Part shown: piece by piece, positions 1 through 11,412 of the stretch
How the letters are laid out: each line of letters starts with the position of its first letter
How positions within the stretch are numbered: position 1 is the first letter of the stretch
NCBI RefSeq assembly: GCF_021261325.1
Contig: NZ_JAJSBI010000013.1
Location: forward strand, 124,001-188,000
Direction: 5' to 3'
Origin: Streptomyces guryensis
Lineage (GTDB): Bacteria > Actinomycetota > Actinomycetes > Streptomycetales > Streptomycetaceae
DNA length: 64,000 nt
Position numbers and translations under genes: made by a program
The notes under the pieces: generated by a model
Database searches by the model: none
What the model was told of the DNA's origin: nothing
The model's input: the letters and a program-made list of their open reading frames with translations, nothing else

Positions 1-507
1 CTGCCCGTCAAACCGAGAGGCCGATTCGCCGCACTGAGCGACTCTGTCTGGGATCTTGAGAATCCTCGACGGCTGGGCGTGATCAACCGGCGTGCCCGGC
101 TCGATTCCGAAGATGAACAACCGTTGACGGGACAAGGGCTTCGAGGCCTGGCACCCGCACGACGGACACCCTGGGTCATCGCCCAGTGCCCCCTCAAACC
201 CCACACCCTGGTCGGCGGCATCTGGTCGGCGGCATCCACCTCCCGCACATCGACCCCGCGCACCGAAAACCTGGACCACGACCGGCCACCTGACGCCAGC
301 GGCGTAGATCGAGTCCGACCCCCAGACATCACGGCACGACGAAGACAGGCCCCACCCGTGAGATAGCTCACGAGCTGGGGCCCTTCACATGTCCTGACAA
401 GGATGTGCGATGCCTCACAGCCGCCGGACCATTCACCGGACAACGAGAAACGGGCCCCTGCCGTGACTTCCGTCACTGGCAGAGACCCGTATCGTCGGTA
501 TCTCTGG
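1..507. other. Left edge, no convincing gene
   Basis: Open frames exist here but none has a convincing ribosome site together with a recognisable product. The only structure I can support is the imperfect hairpin at 451-489, listed separately. A short doubled motif (tcggcggcatc) sits near 210-237. Confidence 0.5.
451..489 (-). terminator. Possible tRNA-Leu terminator hairpin
   Basis: Imperfect inverted repeat: CGGGcCcCTGCCGTGAC on the left, GTCACTGGCAGaGaCCCG on the right, loop TTCC. It lies just downstream of the minus-strand tRNA-Leu, where a terminator would be expected. There is no strong T-run, so this is a structural guess. Confidence 0.45.
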
Positions 508-591
508 TGCGCGAGGGGGGAGTTGAACCCCCACGCCCTTGCGGGCACTGGAACCTGAATCCAGCGCGTCTGCCTATTCCGCCACCCGCGC
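508..591 (-). tRNA. tRNA-Leu (anticodon CAG)
   Basis: The reverse strand folds as a class II tRNA. The acceptor stem GCGCGGG pairs with CTCGCGC, the D-arm is followed by anticodon stem CTGGA/TCCAG with loop TTCAGGT (anticodon CAG), and there is a long variable arm and T-arm GGGGGTTCAACTCCCCC. The discriminator base is A and an encoded CCA follows at 505-507. The long variable arm and anticodon agree on leucine. Confidence 0.95.
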
Positions 592-1158
592 ATTGGGTGT
601 GTCCTCCGGCTCCTGGCCCTTTGGGCTGGCGCCTTCCGACACGCAGAACATTAGCACGCTGGCAGGGGTGGGTTCACATCCCTTATCCCTGCGCAGCCGC
701 CCACCAGCACAGACGCGCCCTCCGGCCGCCGACCGGCCCACGACCTGCCGGTCCACACCCCGCCGCGCCACGCGACCCGTCGCGCGACCCGGCGGCGCAC
801 ACGACCGACCCGCGAAGCCCCCCGCTCCGTATCAACACGTACCGGTTCACGTATCAACCTCGTACCGGTCCTGCCCGTCTCCCCCGGAGCCGGGCAGGGT
901 CCACAGTCAGGTGCGGGACACTGGTCTGCGGCCGCCTCTACGATCCTTGGCAGAAGGAGTGCGCGGGAAGAGTTCGAAGGGCTGCTTCGGAGGGAACCTC
1001 CGGAGGGAACTTCGTCCAGCGTCGACACCCGTCGACAGGGCCGACAGGGGGAACCAGCTGATTCACCCGCGCGTGGATACGATCAGTAAGCAGTACCAGG
1101 CAAGGCAGCGCCCGCCAGCCGGGACACTGGACGGAAGCGACATCGGAGGAGGTGCCTC
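592..1158. other. Intergenic, presumed fhaA operon promoter region
   Basis: No gene supported. It separates the minus-strand tRNA-Leu from the plus-strand cell-wall operon, so it should hold the operon promoter. A TACGAT hexamer at 1078-1083 could be a -10 element but I see no convincing -35 partner. A short repeat (cggagggaac twice, about 987-1010) is present. Confidence 0.4.
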
Positions 1159-2025
1159 ATGGGAGTCCTGAAGAAGTTCGAGCAGCGTCTCGAAGGTCTG
1201 GTCAACGGCACCTTTGCCAAGGTGTTCAAGTCCGAGGTCCAGCCCGTGGAGATCGCCGGAGCGCTCCAGCGCGAGTGCGACAACAACGCCACCATCTGGA
1301 ACCGCGACCGGACGGTCGTGCCCAACGACTTCATCGTGGAACTGAGCACACCGGACTTCGAGCGGCTCAGCCCCTACTCCGGCCAGCTCGGCGACGAACT
1401 CGCCGGCATGGTGCGCGACTACGCCAAGCAGCAGCGCTACACGTTCATGGGACCCATCAAGGTCCACCTGGAGAAGGCGGACGACCTCGACACCGGCCTG
1501 TACCGGGTGCGCAGCCGTACGCTCGCCTCCTCCAGCAGCCAGCAGGCTCCCGGGCCCGCCGCTCCGGCGGCCGGATCCGCAGGCCGCCCCGGCGGAGGCT
1601 ACGGCTACCCGCCGGCCGCCGCGCCCGCGGGCGCCCCCCCGATGCCTGCCGCGCCGCCACCCGCCGCGCGCCCCGGCGCCGCGCCCTACGGCCAGCGTCC
1701 CGGCGCGGCCGGCGGCCCGGTCGGCGCACCGCAGCCCGGCTCACGCACCCGCCACTGGATCGAGATCAACGGCACCCGCCATCAGATCTCCGGGTCCACG
1801 CTGGTGCTGGGCCGCAGCACCGAGGCCGACGTGCGGATCGACGACCCCGGCGTGTCCCGCAGGCACTGCGAGATCCGGACCGGAACGCCCTCGACGATCC
1901 AGGATCTCGGGTCCACGAACGGCATCGTGGTGGACGGGCAGCACACAACCCGCGCTACGCTCCGCGACGGCTCGCGGATCGTCGTGGGCAGTACCACCAT
2001 CATTTACCGGCAAGCCGAAGGGTGA
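1159..2025 (+). CDS. fhaA: FHA-domain protein with DUF3662 N-terminus (FhaA)
   Basis: 288 residues. Residues 1-120 match the DUF3662 domain of actinobacterial FhaA. About 122-195 is a Gly/Ala/Pro-rich linker, and 200-285 is a forkhead-associated domain with the signature LGRS, SRRH and GSTNG, which binds phosphothreonine. In mycobacteria FhaA is known to bind phosphorylated proteins of the peptidoglycan pathway, including the pseudokinase region of MviN. The ATG follows a strong GGAGGAGG ribosome site at 1144-1151. First gene of the fhaA-fhaB-pstP-rodA-pbpA-pknB operon, where it presumably reads kinase output. Confidence 0.93.
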   Translation: MGVLKKFEQRLEGLVNGTFAKVFKSEVQPVEIAGALQRECDNNATIWNRDRTVVPNDFIVELSTPDFERLSPYSGQLGDELAGMVRDYAKQQRYTFMGPIKVHLEKADDLDTGLYRVRSRTLASSSSQQAPGPAAPAAGSAGRPGGGYGYPPAAAPAGAPPMPAAPPPAARPGAAPYGQRPGAAGGPVGAPQPGSRTRHWIEINGTRHQISGSTLVLGRSTEADVRIDDPGVSRRHCEIRTGTPSTIQDLGSTNGIVVDGQHTTRATLRDGSRIVVGSTTIIYRQAEG

Positions 2026-2035
2026 AGCGGGGGCA

Positions 2036-2551
2036 ATGTCAGAGCTGACCCTCACGGTCATGCGGCTGGGTTTCCTGGCCGTACTGTGGCTGTTCGTGAT
2101 CGTGGCCGTGCAGGTCATCCGCAGCGACCTCTTCGGTACGCGCGTCACCCAGCGCGGGGCCAGGCGCGAGGCCGCACGGCCTCAGCAGGCCGCCCGCCAG
2201 CAGGCCGCGCCCCCGCAGCAGCGTCAGCAGACCGGCGGCGGCCGCCAGCGCCGCAACGCCCCCACCAAACTCGTCGTGTCCGAGGGCACCCTCACCGGCA
2301 CGACCGTCGCGCTCCAGGGCCAGACCATCACCCTGGGCCGGGCGCACGACAGCACGATCGTGCTGGACGACGACTACGCCTCCAGCCGCCATGCCAGGAT
2401 CTACCCGGACCGCGACGGCCAGTGGATCGTCGAGGACCTGGGCTCCACCAACGGCACCTACCTCGACCGGAGCCGGCTCACGACCCCCACGCCGATTCCG
2501 CTGGGCGCGCCGATCCGCATCGGCAAGACAGTCATCGAGCTGCGGAAGTAG
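2036..2551 (+). CDS. fhaB: Membrane-anchored FHA-domain protein (FhaB type)
   Basis: 171 residues. One N-terminal membrane segment (about 8-28), a Gln/Arg-rich linker, then an FHA domain (about 85-170) with LGRAHD, SSRHA and GSTNG. The domain should recognise phosphothreonine on kinase substrates, placing signalling partners at the membrane. It starts 10 bases after fhaA stops, so the two are co-transcribed. The mycobacterial counterpart is called FhaB or FipA. Order and architecture make the identification firm; the exact partner in this organism is inferred. Confidence 0.92.
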   Translation: MSELTLTVMRLGFLAVLWLFVIVAVQVIRSDLFGTRVTQRGARREAARPQQAARQQAAPPQQRQQTGGGRQRRNAPTKLVVSEGTLTGTTVALQGQTITLGRAHDSTIVLDDDYASSRHARIYPDRDGQWIVEDLGSTNGTYLDRSRLTTPTPIPLGAPIRIGKTVIELRK

Positions 2552-2635
2552 TACGACAATGAGCGAGCGGAGCGAGCACGCAGCGGCGGCCCCCACCACG
2601 GGCTCCGGCGCGCTCCCGACCGGAGGGTGGGCACC

Positions 2636-4195
2636 GTGCGGATGTACCCGGAGCCGACGGGCGAGGTGCGCATGAGTCTGTCACTGCGCTTCGCCGCCGG
2701 ATCGCACAAAGGCATGATCCGCGAGGGCAACGAGGACTCCGGATACGCCGGTCCGCGCCTGCTCGCGATCGCCGACGGCATGGGCGGCGCAGCCGCCGGC
2801 GAGGTCGCCTCCTCCGAGGCCATCTCCACCATCGTCGCCCTCGACGACGACGTGCCGGGCTCCGACATCCTCACCTCCCTCGGCACCGCCGTACAGCGCG
2901 CCAACGACCAACTGCGCTCCATGGTCGAGGAGGACCCCCAGCTCGAGGGCATGGGCACCACGCTCACCGCCCTGCTGTGGACCGGCCAGCGCCTCGGCCT
3001 CGTCCACGTCGGCGACTCACGCGCGTACCTGCTGCGCGACGGCGTCCTCACGCAGATCACCCAGGACCACACCTGGGTGCAGCGCCTGGTCGACGAGGGC
3101 CGCATCACCGAAGAAGAAGCCACCACCCACCCGCAGCGCTCCCTGCTGATGCGCGCGCTGGGCAGCGGAGAGCACGTCGAGCCGGATCTCTCGATCCGTG
3201 AGGTCCGTGCCGGCGACCGCTACCTGATCTGCTCCGACGGCCTGTCCGGGGTCGTCTCCCACCAGACGCTCGAGGACACCCTCGCCAGCTACCAGGGCCC
3301 GCAGGAGACCGTGCAGGAGCTGATCCAGCTCGCGCTGCGCGGCGGCGGCCCCGACAACATCACCGTCATCGTCGCCGACGTACTGGACCTGGACACCGGC
3401 GACACCCTCGCCGGGCAGCTCTCCGACACCCCGGTCGTGGTCGGCGCGGTCGCGGAGAACCAGAACCACCTGCACGACCCCGGCTTCATGGAGACCCCGG
3501 CAGGCCGCGCCTCCGGCCTCGGCCGCCAGGGCCACGGACAGGGCGGCGGCGAGTTCGGCCCGCCCGGCTCCGGCGACACCACCGGCTACATCCCCGCCGG
3601 CAGCTTCGGCGACTACAGCGACGACGACTTCGTCAAACCCCGCAGAGGCCGCACATGGGCGAAGAGATCCTTCTACATCGTGCTCGCCCTCGCCGTCGTC
3701 GGCGGCGGCCTCTACGGCGGCTGGCGCTGGACGCAGACGCAGTACTACGTCGGCACCAAGGAGGAGCACGTCGCGCTGTACCGGGGCATCAGCCAGGACC
3801 TGGCCTGGGTGTCCCTCTCGAAGGTGGAGAAGGACCACCCCGAGATCGAACTCAAGTACCTGCCTCCGTACCAGCAGGTGCAGGTCAAGGCCACGATCAC
3901 CGAGGGCGGCCTGAGCGAGGCCCAGTCGAAGATCAACGAGCTTTCCGTGCAGGCCTCCGCGTGCAAGAAGGAGTCCGAGCGTCAGGCGGCCGAGAGCAAG
4001 AACAACGCGAAGACCGGCACGGGCCAGGCGGGCGGCACCACGGGAACCACCAAGACCTCCCGCACGTCCAAGGCATCACCGAGCCCCTCGACCTCACCGA
4101 CCCCGTCCACATCAGCGACCGCACCCACCCCCAGCCCCGGCCCCACCCTCTCGGAGGATGAGCAGAAGGTCGTCTCGCTGTGCGGTAAGCAGTAG
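2636..4195 (+). CDS. pstP: PP2C-family Ser/Thr protein phosphatase
   Basis: About 519 residues. The N-terminal 240 residues are a PPM/PP2C phosphatase with the metal-binding motifs GNEDS, ADGMGG, GDSRAYL, SDGLSG and GGPDNIT. A membrane segment lies roughly two thirds along (SFYIVLALAVVGGG), followed by an outside tail rich in Ser, Thr and Pro. It should dephosphorylate the kinase of this operon and its substrates. The start is uncertain. GTG 2636 has GGAGGG at 2622-2627. GTG 2627, ATG 2642 and ATG 2672 are in frame, and the last is directly before the catalytic domain. Mycobacterial PstP is organised alike. Confidence 0.93.
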   Translation: MRMYPEPTGEVRMSLSLRFAAGSHKGMIREGNEDSGYAGPRLLAIADGMGGAAAGEVASSEAISTIVALDDDVPGSDILTSLGTAVQRANDQLRSMVEEDPQLEGMGTTLTALLWTGQRLGLVHVGDSRAYLLRDGVLTQITQDHTWVQRLVDEGRITEEEATTHPQRSLLMRALGSGEHVEPDLSIREVRAGDRYLICSDGLSGVVSHQTLEDTLASYQGPQETVQELIQLALRGGGPDNITVIVADVLDLDTGDTLAGQLSDTPVVVGAVAENQNHLHDPGFMETPAGRASGLGRQGHGQGGGEFGPPGSGDTTGYIPAGSFGDYSDDDFVKPRRGRTWAKRSFYIVLALAVVGGGLYGGWRWTQTQYYVGTKEEHVALYRGISQDLAWVSLSKVEKDHPEIELKYLPPYQQVQVKATITEGGLSEAQSKINELSVQASACKKESERQAAESKNNAKTGTGQAGGTTGTTKTSRTSKASPSPSTSPTPSTSATAPTPSPGPTLSEDEQKVVSLCGKQ

Positions 4196-4222
4196 GCAAG
4201 CCGTGAGAGGCCCTGTCACACG

Positions 4223-5671
4223 ATGAGCAGTACTACCAACACACCGACGCACCATACGTCCACGATCGGCGCGATCGGCGCACCGAGCCGGCGCAACACC
4301 GAGCTCGCGCTCCTGCTGTTCGCCGTCGTCATCCCGGTCTTCGCCTACGCCAACGTGGGCCTGGCCATCGACGACAAGGTGCCGGCCGGGTTGCTCGGCT
4401 ACGGTCTCGGACTCGGCCTGCTCGCGGGCGTCGGCCACCTCGCCGTACGGAAGTTCGCCCCGTACGCCGACCCACTGCTGCTGCCCCTGGCCACACTCCT
4501 CAACGGCCTCGGCCTCGTCGCCATCTGGCGCCTCGACCAGTCGAAGCTGCTGCAGTCCATCGGAGTCGCTGGCGGCAAGGCGACCAACCAGCTGATCTAC
4601 ACCGCGCTGGGCATCGCCCTGTTCGTCATCGCGCTGATCTTCCTCAAGGACCACCGCGTCCTGCAGCGGTACACGTACATCTCCATGGCGGGCGCGCTGG
4701 TCCTGCTGCTGCTCCCTCTGGTCCCGGGCCTCGGCGCGGACCTCACCTACGGCGCCAAGATCTGGATCAAGGTCGGCAGCTTCACCATCCAGCCGGGTGA
4801 GTTCGCCAAGATCGTGCTGGCCATCTTCTTCGCCGGCTACCTGATGGTGAAGCGCGACGCGCTCGCCCTCGCCAGCCGCCGCTTCATGGGCCTGTACCTG
4901 CCGCGCGGCCGCGACCTCGGCCCGATCATCGTCGTCTGGATGATCTCGATCCTCATCCTGGTGTTCGAGACCGACCTCGGTACGTCGCTGCTGTTCTTCG
5001 GAATGTTCGTCATCATGCTGTACGTCGCCACCGAGCGGACCAGCTGGATCGTCTTCGGTCTGCTGATGTCCGCGGCCGGCGCCGTGGGCGTGGCGAGCTT
5101 CGAGCCGCACGTCCAGACTCGTGTCCAGGCCTGGCTGAACCCGATGCACGAGTACGTGCTCAGCCGTACCCCGGGCGTAACCGGAGTCCACTCCGACCAG
5201 TTGCAGCAGGCCCTGTGGGCCTTCGGATCCGGCGGCACCCTCGGCACCGGCTGGGGCCAGGGCCACTCCGAGCTCATCCGCTTCGCCGCCAACTCCGACT
5301 TCATCCTCGCCACCTTCGGCGAGGAGCTGGGCCTGGCCGGCCTCATGGCGATCCTGCTGATCTACGGTCTGATCGTGGAACGCGGTGTCCGCACCGCCCT
5401 CGCGGCCCGTGACCCCTTCGGCAAGCTGCTCGCCGTCGGCCTCTCCGGCGCCTTCGCCCTCCAGGTCTTCGTCGTCGCGGGCGGCGTCATGGGTCTCATC
5501 CCGCTGACCGGTATGACGATGCCGTTCCTGGCGTACGGCGGTTCCTCCGTCATCGCCAACTGGGCCCTGATCGGCATCCTGATCAGAATCAGCGACACCG
5601 CCCGCCGCCCGGCGCCCGCGCCCGCCGGCAACCCCGACGCCGAGATGACCCAGGTGGTCCGCCCGTCATGA
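4223..5671 (+). CDS. rodA: SEDS-family peptidoglycan polymerase (RodA/FtsW)
   Basis: 482 residues with about twelve hydrophobic helices, typical of SEDS glycosyltransferases that polymerise lipid II. The region GAKIWIKVGSFTIQPGEFAK and the later motif FGEELGLAG are family signatures. It lies 27 bases after pstP, and its last codon overlaps the start of pbpA. That stop-start overlap with a class B PBP fits the usual polymerase-transpeptidase pair. Position in this operon favours RodA over FtsW, since ftsW normally lies in the division-and-cell-wall cluster. Confidence 0.92.
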   Translation: MSSTTNTPTHHTSTIGAIGAPSRRNTELALLLFAVVIPVFAYANVGLAIDDKVPAGLLGYGLGLGLLAGVGHLAVRKFAPYADPLLLPLATLLNGLGLVAIWRLDQSKLLQSIGVAGGKATNQLIYTALGIALFVIALIFLKDHRVLQRYTYISMAGALVLLLLPLVPGLGADLTYGAKIWIKVGSFTIQPGEFAKIVLAIFFAGYLMVKRDALALASRRFMGLYLPRGRDLGPIIVVWMISILILVFETDLGTSLLFFGMFVIMLYVATERTSWIVFGLLMSAAGAVGVASFEPHVQTRVQAWLNPMHEYVLSRTPGVTGVHSDQLQQALWAFGSGGTLGTGWGQGHSELIRFAANSDFILATFGEELGLAGLMAILLIYGLIVERGVRTALAARDPFGKLLAVGLSGAFALQVFVVAGGVMGLIPLTGMTMPFLAYGGSSVIANWALIGILIRISDTARRPAPAPAGNPDAEMTQVVRPS

Positions 5672-7158
5672 ACAAGCCCCTGCGCCGGATCGCGATCTTC
5701 TGCGGCCTGCTGGTCCTCGCACTGCTCATCCGTGACAACTGGCTCCAGTACGTCAAGGCCGACAGCCTCAGGACCGACCCGAAGAACCGCCGCGTCACCA
5801 TCGCCCGCTACTCCTCCCCGCGCGGCGACATCATCGTCGACGGCAACCCGATCACCGGCTCCACCAAGACGAGCAAGAGCGGGCTCAACGATCTCGAGTA
5901 CAAGCGCACGTACAAGGACGGCGCGATGTGGGCGCCCGTCACCGGATACGCCTCCCAGGCCTTCGGCGCCAGCCAGCTCGAGTCGATCGACGACGGCATC
6001 CTCACCGGCACCGACGACCGGCTCTTCTTCCGCAACACCCTCGACATGTTCACGGGCAAGCAGAAGCAGGGCGGCAACGTCGTCACCACCCTGAACGCAG
6101 CCGCGCAGAAGGCCGCGTACGACGGCCTGCAGAAGCAGGGCGGCAAGGGCGCCGTCGCCGCGATAGACCCGTCGACCGGCAAGATCCTCGCGCTCGCCTC
6201 CTACCCGTCGTACGACCCCTCGACCTTCGCGGGCAACTCCACGGGCACCGACACCACGGCCTGGCAGAAGCTCCAGAAGAAGGTCAACCCCAACGATCCG
6301 ATGCTCAACCGGGCGCTGCGCGAGACCTACCCGCCCGGCTCCACCTTCAAGGTGGTCACCGCAGCGGCCGCGTTGGAGAACGGCCTGTACACCTCCGCGG
6401 ACCAGGCCACGAACTCGCCGCTGCCCTACATCATGAAGGGCACCACGACCGAGCTGAAGAACGAGGGCAACATCCCCTGCAAGAACGCGACGATGCGGGT
6501 CGCTCTGCGGGTGTCCTGCAACACCGTGTTCGGCAAGATGGGCTCCGACCTCGGCAGCGACAAGATGCTGGCCGAGGCGAAGAAGTTCGGCTTCGACGCC
6601 GAACAGTTCACACCGGTCCGCTCCAGCGCCTCGGTGTTCTCCCAGGACATGAACCCCTCGCAGACCGCGCTGTCCTCGATCGGCCAGTACAACACCGCCG
6701 CGACCCCGCTGCAGATGGCCATGGTCGCCGCAGCGGTCGCCAACAACGGCAAGCTGATGAAGCCGTACATGGTCGACAAGCTCCAGTCGTCCGGCGTCGA
6801 CACCATCGCGCAGACCGAGCCGCAGGAGCTCAGCCAGCCCCTGTCGGCGAAGAACGCGCAGATCCTGCAGTCGATGATGGAGACGGTCGTCAAGGAAGGC
6901 ACCGGCACCAAGGCCCAGATCGGCGGCGGCATCACCGTCGGCGGCAAGACCGGTACCGCCCAGCACGGCGTGGAGAACAGCGCGAACCCGTACGCCTGGT
7001 TCATCTCCTACGCCAAACTCCCCGACGGCAGCTCGCCGGTCGCCGTGGCCACGGTGATCGAGGACGACAACGCCAACCGTGACGACATCTCCGGCGGCGG
7101 CCTCGCCGCCCCGATCGCGAAGAGCGTGATGGAGGCAGTCATCAACTCCAAGAAGTGA
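5668..7158 (+). CDS. pbpA: Class B penicillin-binding protein (PbpA)
   Basis: 496 residues. An N-terminal membrane anchor (about 8-23) precedes an extracytoplasmic dimerisation region and a transpeptidase domain. The active-site triad motifs are all present: STFK with Ser225, SCN beginning at Ser283, and KTG beginning at Lys427. It crosslinks peptidoglycan together with the RodA encoded just upstream; ATG overlaps the rodA stop (ATGA), implying translational coupling. Length and place match actinobacterial PbpA. Confidence 0.94.
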   Translation: MNKPLRRIAIFCGLLVLALLIRDNWLQYVKADSLRTDPKNRRVTIARYSSPRGDIIVDGNPITGSTKTSKSGLNDLEYKRTYKDGAMWAPVTGYASQAFGASQLESIDDGILTGTDDRLFFRNTLDMFTGKQKQGGNVVTTLNAAAQKAAYDGLQKQGGKGAVAAIDPSTGKILALASYPSYDPSTFAGNSTGTDTTAWQKLQKKVNPNDPMLNRALRETYPPGSTFKVVTAAAALENGLYTSADQATNSPLPYIMKGTTTELKNEGNIPCKNATMRVALRVSCNTVFGKMGSDLGSDKMLAEAKKFGFDAEQFTPVRSSASVFSQDMNPSQTALSSIGQYNTAATPLQMAMVAAAVANNGKLMKPYMVDKLQSSGVDTIAQTEPQELSQPLSAKNAQILQSMMETVVKEGTGTKAQIGGGITVGGKTGTAQHGVENSANPYAWFISYAKLPDGSSPVAVATVIEDDNANRDDISGGGLAAPIAKSVMEAVINSKK

Positions 7159-7326
7159 CCCCGCTCACGTCCCCTTCACATCGGTGCACGTTGCGATACC
7201 GGTCCTGTATCGGGTGACGCACTTAGCCAGGTCACACAAAGCTAGCCGGGTACGGTAGGCCCGGACGGCAGCCTCCGACCGCACACACGTGTGAGTCGGG
7301 ACCGACGGAGAGGGCTGGTAGGAGCT

Positions 7327-9306
<1,980 letters not shown>

Positions 9307-9325
9307 TCCCACCGCACCCCAACGA

Positions 9326-9360
9326 ATGGGCCCCTGCCGGACTTCCCGGCAGGGGCCCAT
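9326..9360 (+). terminator. Terminator after pknB
   Basis: A perfect inverted repeat with 15-base arms (ATGGGCCCCTGCCGG and its complement) and a five-base loop, 20 bases after the pknB stop. No T-run follows, as is common in Streptomyces. It closes the fhaA-pknB operon. Confidence 0.85.
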
Positions 9361-9516
9361 CTGTCTGCCCGAGCATGGGACAGGAGGGATGCCTCGTAAA
9401 ACGTTTGTTCTTGCGTCGATCGTGTCTTCATATGTGCCGACTCGTTGATCGGGTGGGGCGGGGTCTCGGAGCTCTGCCCTGGCCGTACGGCCACACCACG
9501 AGCGGAAGGGCAGAAC

Positions 9517-10546
9517 GTGATCAACGAATCGGTACTACTGGAGTCGAAGAGCCTGCGCGACAGCGTGCTGGAGCGCACGGACGTACTCGACAGAGTCAAG
9601 GCGCTGTCGCTGCTGCCGGACGGGATGCATGTGACGACGGCGATGGTGGCGGCGTACTTCGAGGTAGGGCTCACCGCCATCACATCACTGGTGCATGATC
9701 ACCGGGAAGAGCTCAAAGCCAGCGGCTATCGCGTATTGACAGGTTCAGAACTGACTTCCTTCAAGGAACTCAGTGGAATCCAGTCACGTACAAGGTCCCT
9801 TGCCCTCTTCTCCCGCCGAGCCGTCCCAACATCGCCATGCTGCTCAGGGACAGCGAAGTCGCACGTCAGGTGCGTGTGTACCTCCTGGATGTGGAGTATC
9901 TGGCGCGTACGCAGCCTGTGGATAACTCCGTCCACAGCGATGTCGTCTCCCTCGACGACCGCATCGACCAACGCATCACCCACATCCTCGGCAAGACGGT
10001 CGTGCCCATGTTCAACGCCCTGATCGAAACCTCGGGCGAGCACCGCAAGGAGCTGGTCGCCCTTCGGACGGGAGTCCAGCGCATCGAGCGTCGCCTGCGC
10101 CAGCACCACACCCGGCTGAAGCGGCTCGAAGGGGTACGGGACGACCGCCCGGCCATCGGAGTGATGGCCGCGATGGACGCCATGAACGGGCACACGTTCG
10201 AGCGCCACATCGCCAAACTTCTGATCCGCGACGGCTGCACCAACGTCGTCGTACAGGGCGGTCATGGGGATCGGGGCGTCGACGTCATCGGGCTCACGGC
10301 CGAGGCCGACGTCTTGTCGTCCAGTGCAAGAGGTGGGCGCCCTACCAGTCCATCAGCAGCCCAGACATCCAGAAGTTCATCGGGTCGGCGAAAGTTCTGT
10401 TCAGTGCAGAGGTGGCACTCTTCGTGGCAACGTGCCCCTTCACCCCTGACGCACTGAGCCTCGCTGCCGAGACCGGGATCACGGCCGTACACCGTGGGCT
10501 GCTGGAGGAATGGAGTGCCGGGGAGCCGCTGAAGATCCTGGAGTAG
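9517..10546 (+). pseudogene. Frameshifted Mrr-type restriction endonuclease-like gene
   Basis: Three overlapping frames together read as one protein. GTG 9517 (after GGAAGGG) encodes an N-terminal helical region with VKALSLLPDGMHVTTAMVAA up to about 9825. The reading then continues one frame over (NIAMLLRDSEVARQVR, later FERHIAKLLIRDGC) to about 10305. It shifts again to LVVQCKRWAPYQS and ends at the stop 10544-10546. The distal part resembles the Mrr/restriction endonuclease fold: an acidic residue in GDRGVDVIG, then QCKRW as a plausible (Q/E)xK motif. Each break looks like a small indel, the first in a CCC run. Either a decayed gene or two sequencing errors. Confidence 0.72.
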
Positions 10547-10563
10547 GCACGGCGTGACGCAAA

Positions 10564-10604
10564 GAGGCCCGAAGCCGCAAGAGATGGTTGCGGCTTCGGG
10601 CCTC
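10564..10604. terminator. Bidirectional terminator hairpin
   Basis: Inverted repeat GAGGCCCGAAGCCGCAA and its complement around GAGATGG. It lies between the end of the broken endonuclease gene (+) and the end of the sortase operon (-), so it can serve both. Confidence 0.85.
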
Positions 10605-10614
10605 CGCCATGCTA

Positions 10615-10647
10615 AGTGACTGAGGTCCTCTCAGGACCTCAGTCACT
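10615..10647 (-). terminator. Second hairpin at the sortase operon end
   Basis: Perfect 15-base arms (AGTGACTGAGGTCCT and its complement) with a three-base loop. The right arm touches the stop codon of the last sortase gene. Together with the hairpin at 10564-10604 it forms a tandem pair between convergent genes. Confidence 0.8.
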
Positions 10648-11399
10648 CACCGCAGTTCCTTCGGCAGCGTCCTCTTGCTGTCCACCTTGTCCACCCGCAC
10701 CAACTCCCCCCACACCACATACCGATACCGGCTCGTGTACACCGGCGTGCACGTCGTCAGCGTGATGTAGTGACCGGCCTTCTTCTTCCCCGACTCCTTC
10801 GGGATCTGCGAGATGACCTTGACGTTGTACTTCGATGTTTCGTCGAGGATGTCGTAGACCTTGTAGACGTACCACTTGTCCTTCGTCTCGAAGACGATCG
10901 GGTCGCCGACCTTCAGCTTGTCGATGTTGTGGAACTTCGCGCCGTGGCCGTCCCGGTGGGCGGCCAGCGTGAAGTTGCCCTTCTTGCCCGTGGTCGGCAG
11001 GGCCGCCTTGACCGGGTCCGTGTAGTAGCCCGCCACGCCGTCGTTGAGGACCTCCGTCGACGTGCCCTTCTCGACCAGGACCTCGCCGTTCTTCATGGCG
11101 GGGACATGCAGGAAACCGATGCCGTTCTTGGTGTCCAGCGCACCCGGGCCCGTGTCCTTGGCCGGATGGGCCCATGCGTCGCGGACCTTGTCGCCCTGCT
11201 TGTCCGCCGCCCGGTCGGCTATGACGTTCGTCCACCAGAGCGAGTAGACGACGAACAGGCCCAGCACCAGGCCCGCCGTGATGAGGAGTTCGCCGAAGAC
11301 GCTCACCGCCGCCGCGATACGGCCCGTGCCGCGACGGCGGGCCGGTGGCGCCGCGGGCGCGTCCGTTTCCTCTTGAGTGTCGTCGGTGGTCGCTGCCAC
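10647..11399 (-). CDS. Class E sortase, last of the cluster
   Basis: 250 residues. One membrane helix (about 30-55) then a sortase beta-barrel. Catalytic His is in LAAHRDGHG, the cysteine is Cys217 in TLTTC, and the Arg lies in TSRYRYVVW; all three are present. Class E sortases of Streptomyces attach LAXTG-type surface proteins such as long chaplins to peptidoglycan. The start chosen is GTG 11399, 12 bases downstream of the previous gene's stop in the operon, with AGGGGC as ribosome site. By order it corresponds to the gene called srtE2 in S. coelicolor (from memory), but I leave the symbol blank. Confidence 0.9.
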   Translation of the reverse strand: MAATTDDTQEETDAPAAPPARRRGTGRIAAAVSVFGELLITAGLVLGLFVVYSLWWTNVIADRAADKQGDKVRDAWAHPAKDTGPGALDTKNGIGFLHVPAMKNGEVLVEKGTSTEVLNDGVAGYYTDPVKAALPTTGKKGNFTLAAHRDGHGAKFHNIDKLKVGDPIVFETKDKWYVYKVYDILDETSKYNVKVISQIPKESGKKKAGHYITLTTCTPVYTSRYRYVVWGELVRVDKVDSKRTLPKELR

Positions 11400-11412
11400 G
11401 TTCAATCTGCCC

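Noticed and set aside
79-366. Small open frame at the left edge
   Set aside because: Composition and lack of a ribosome site do not support coding.
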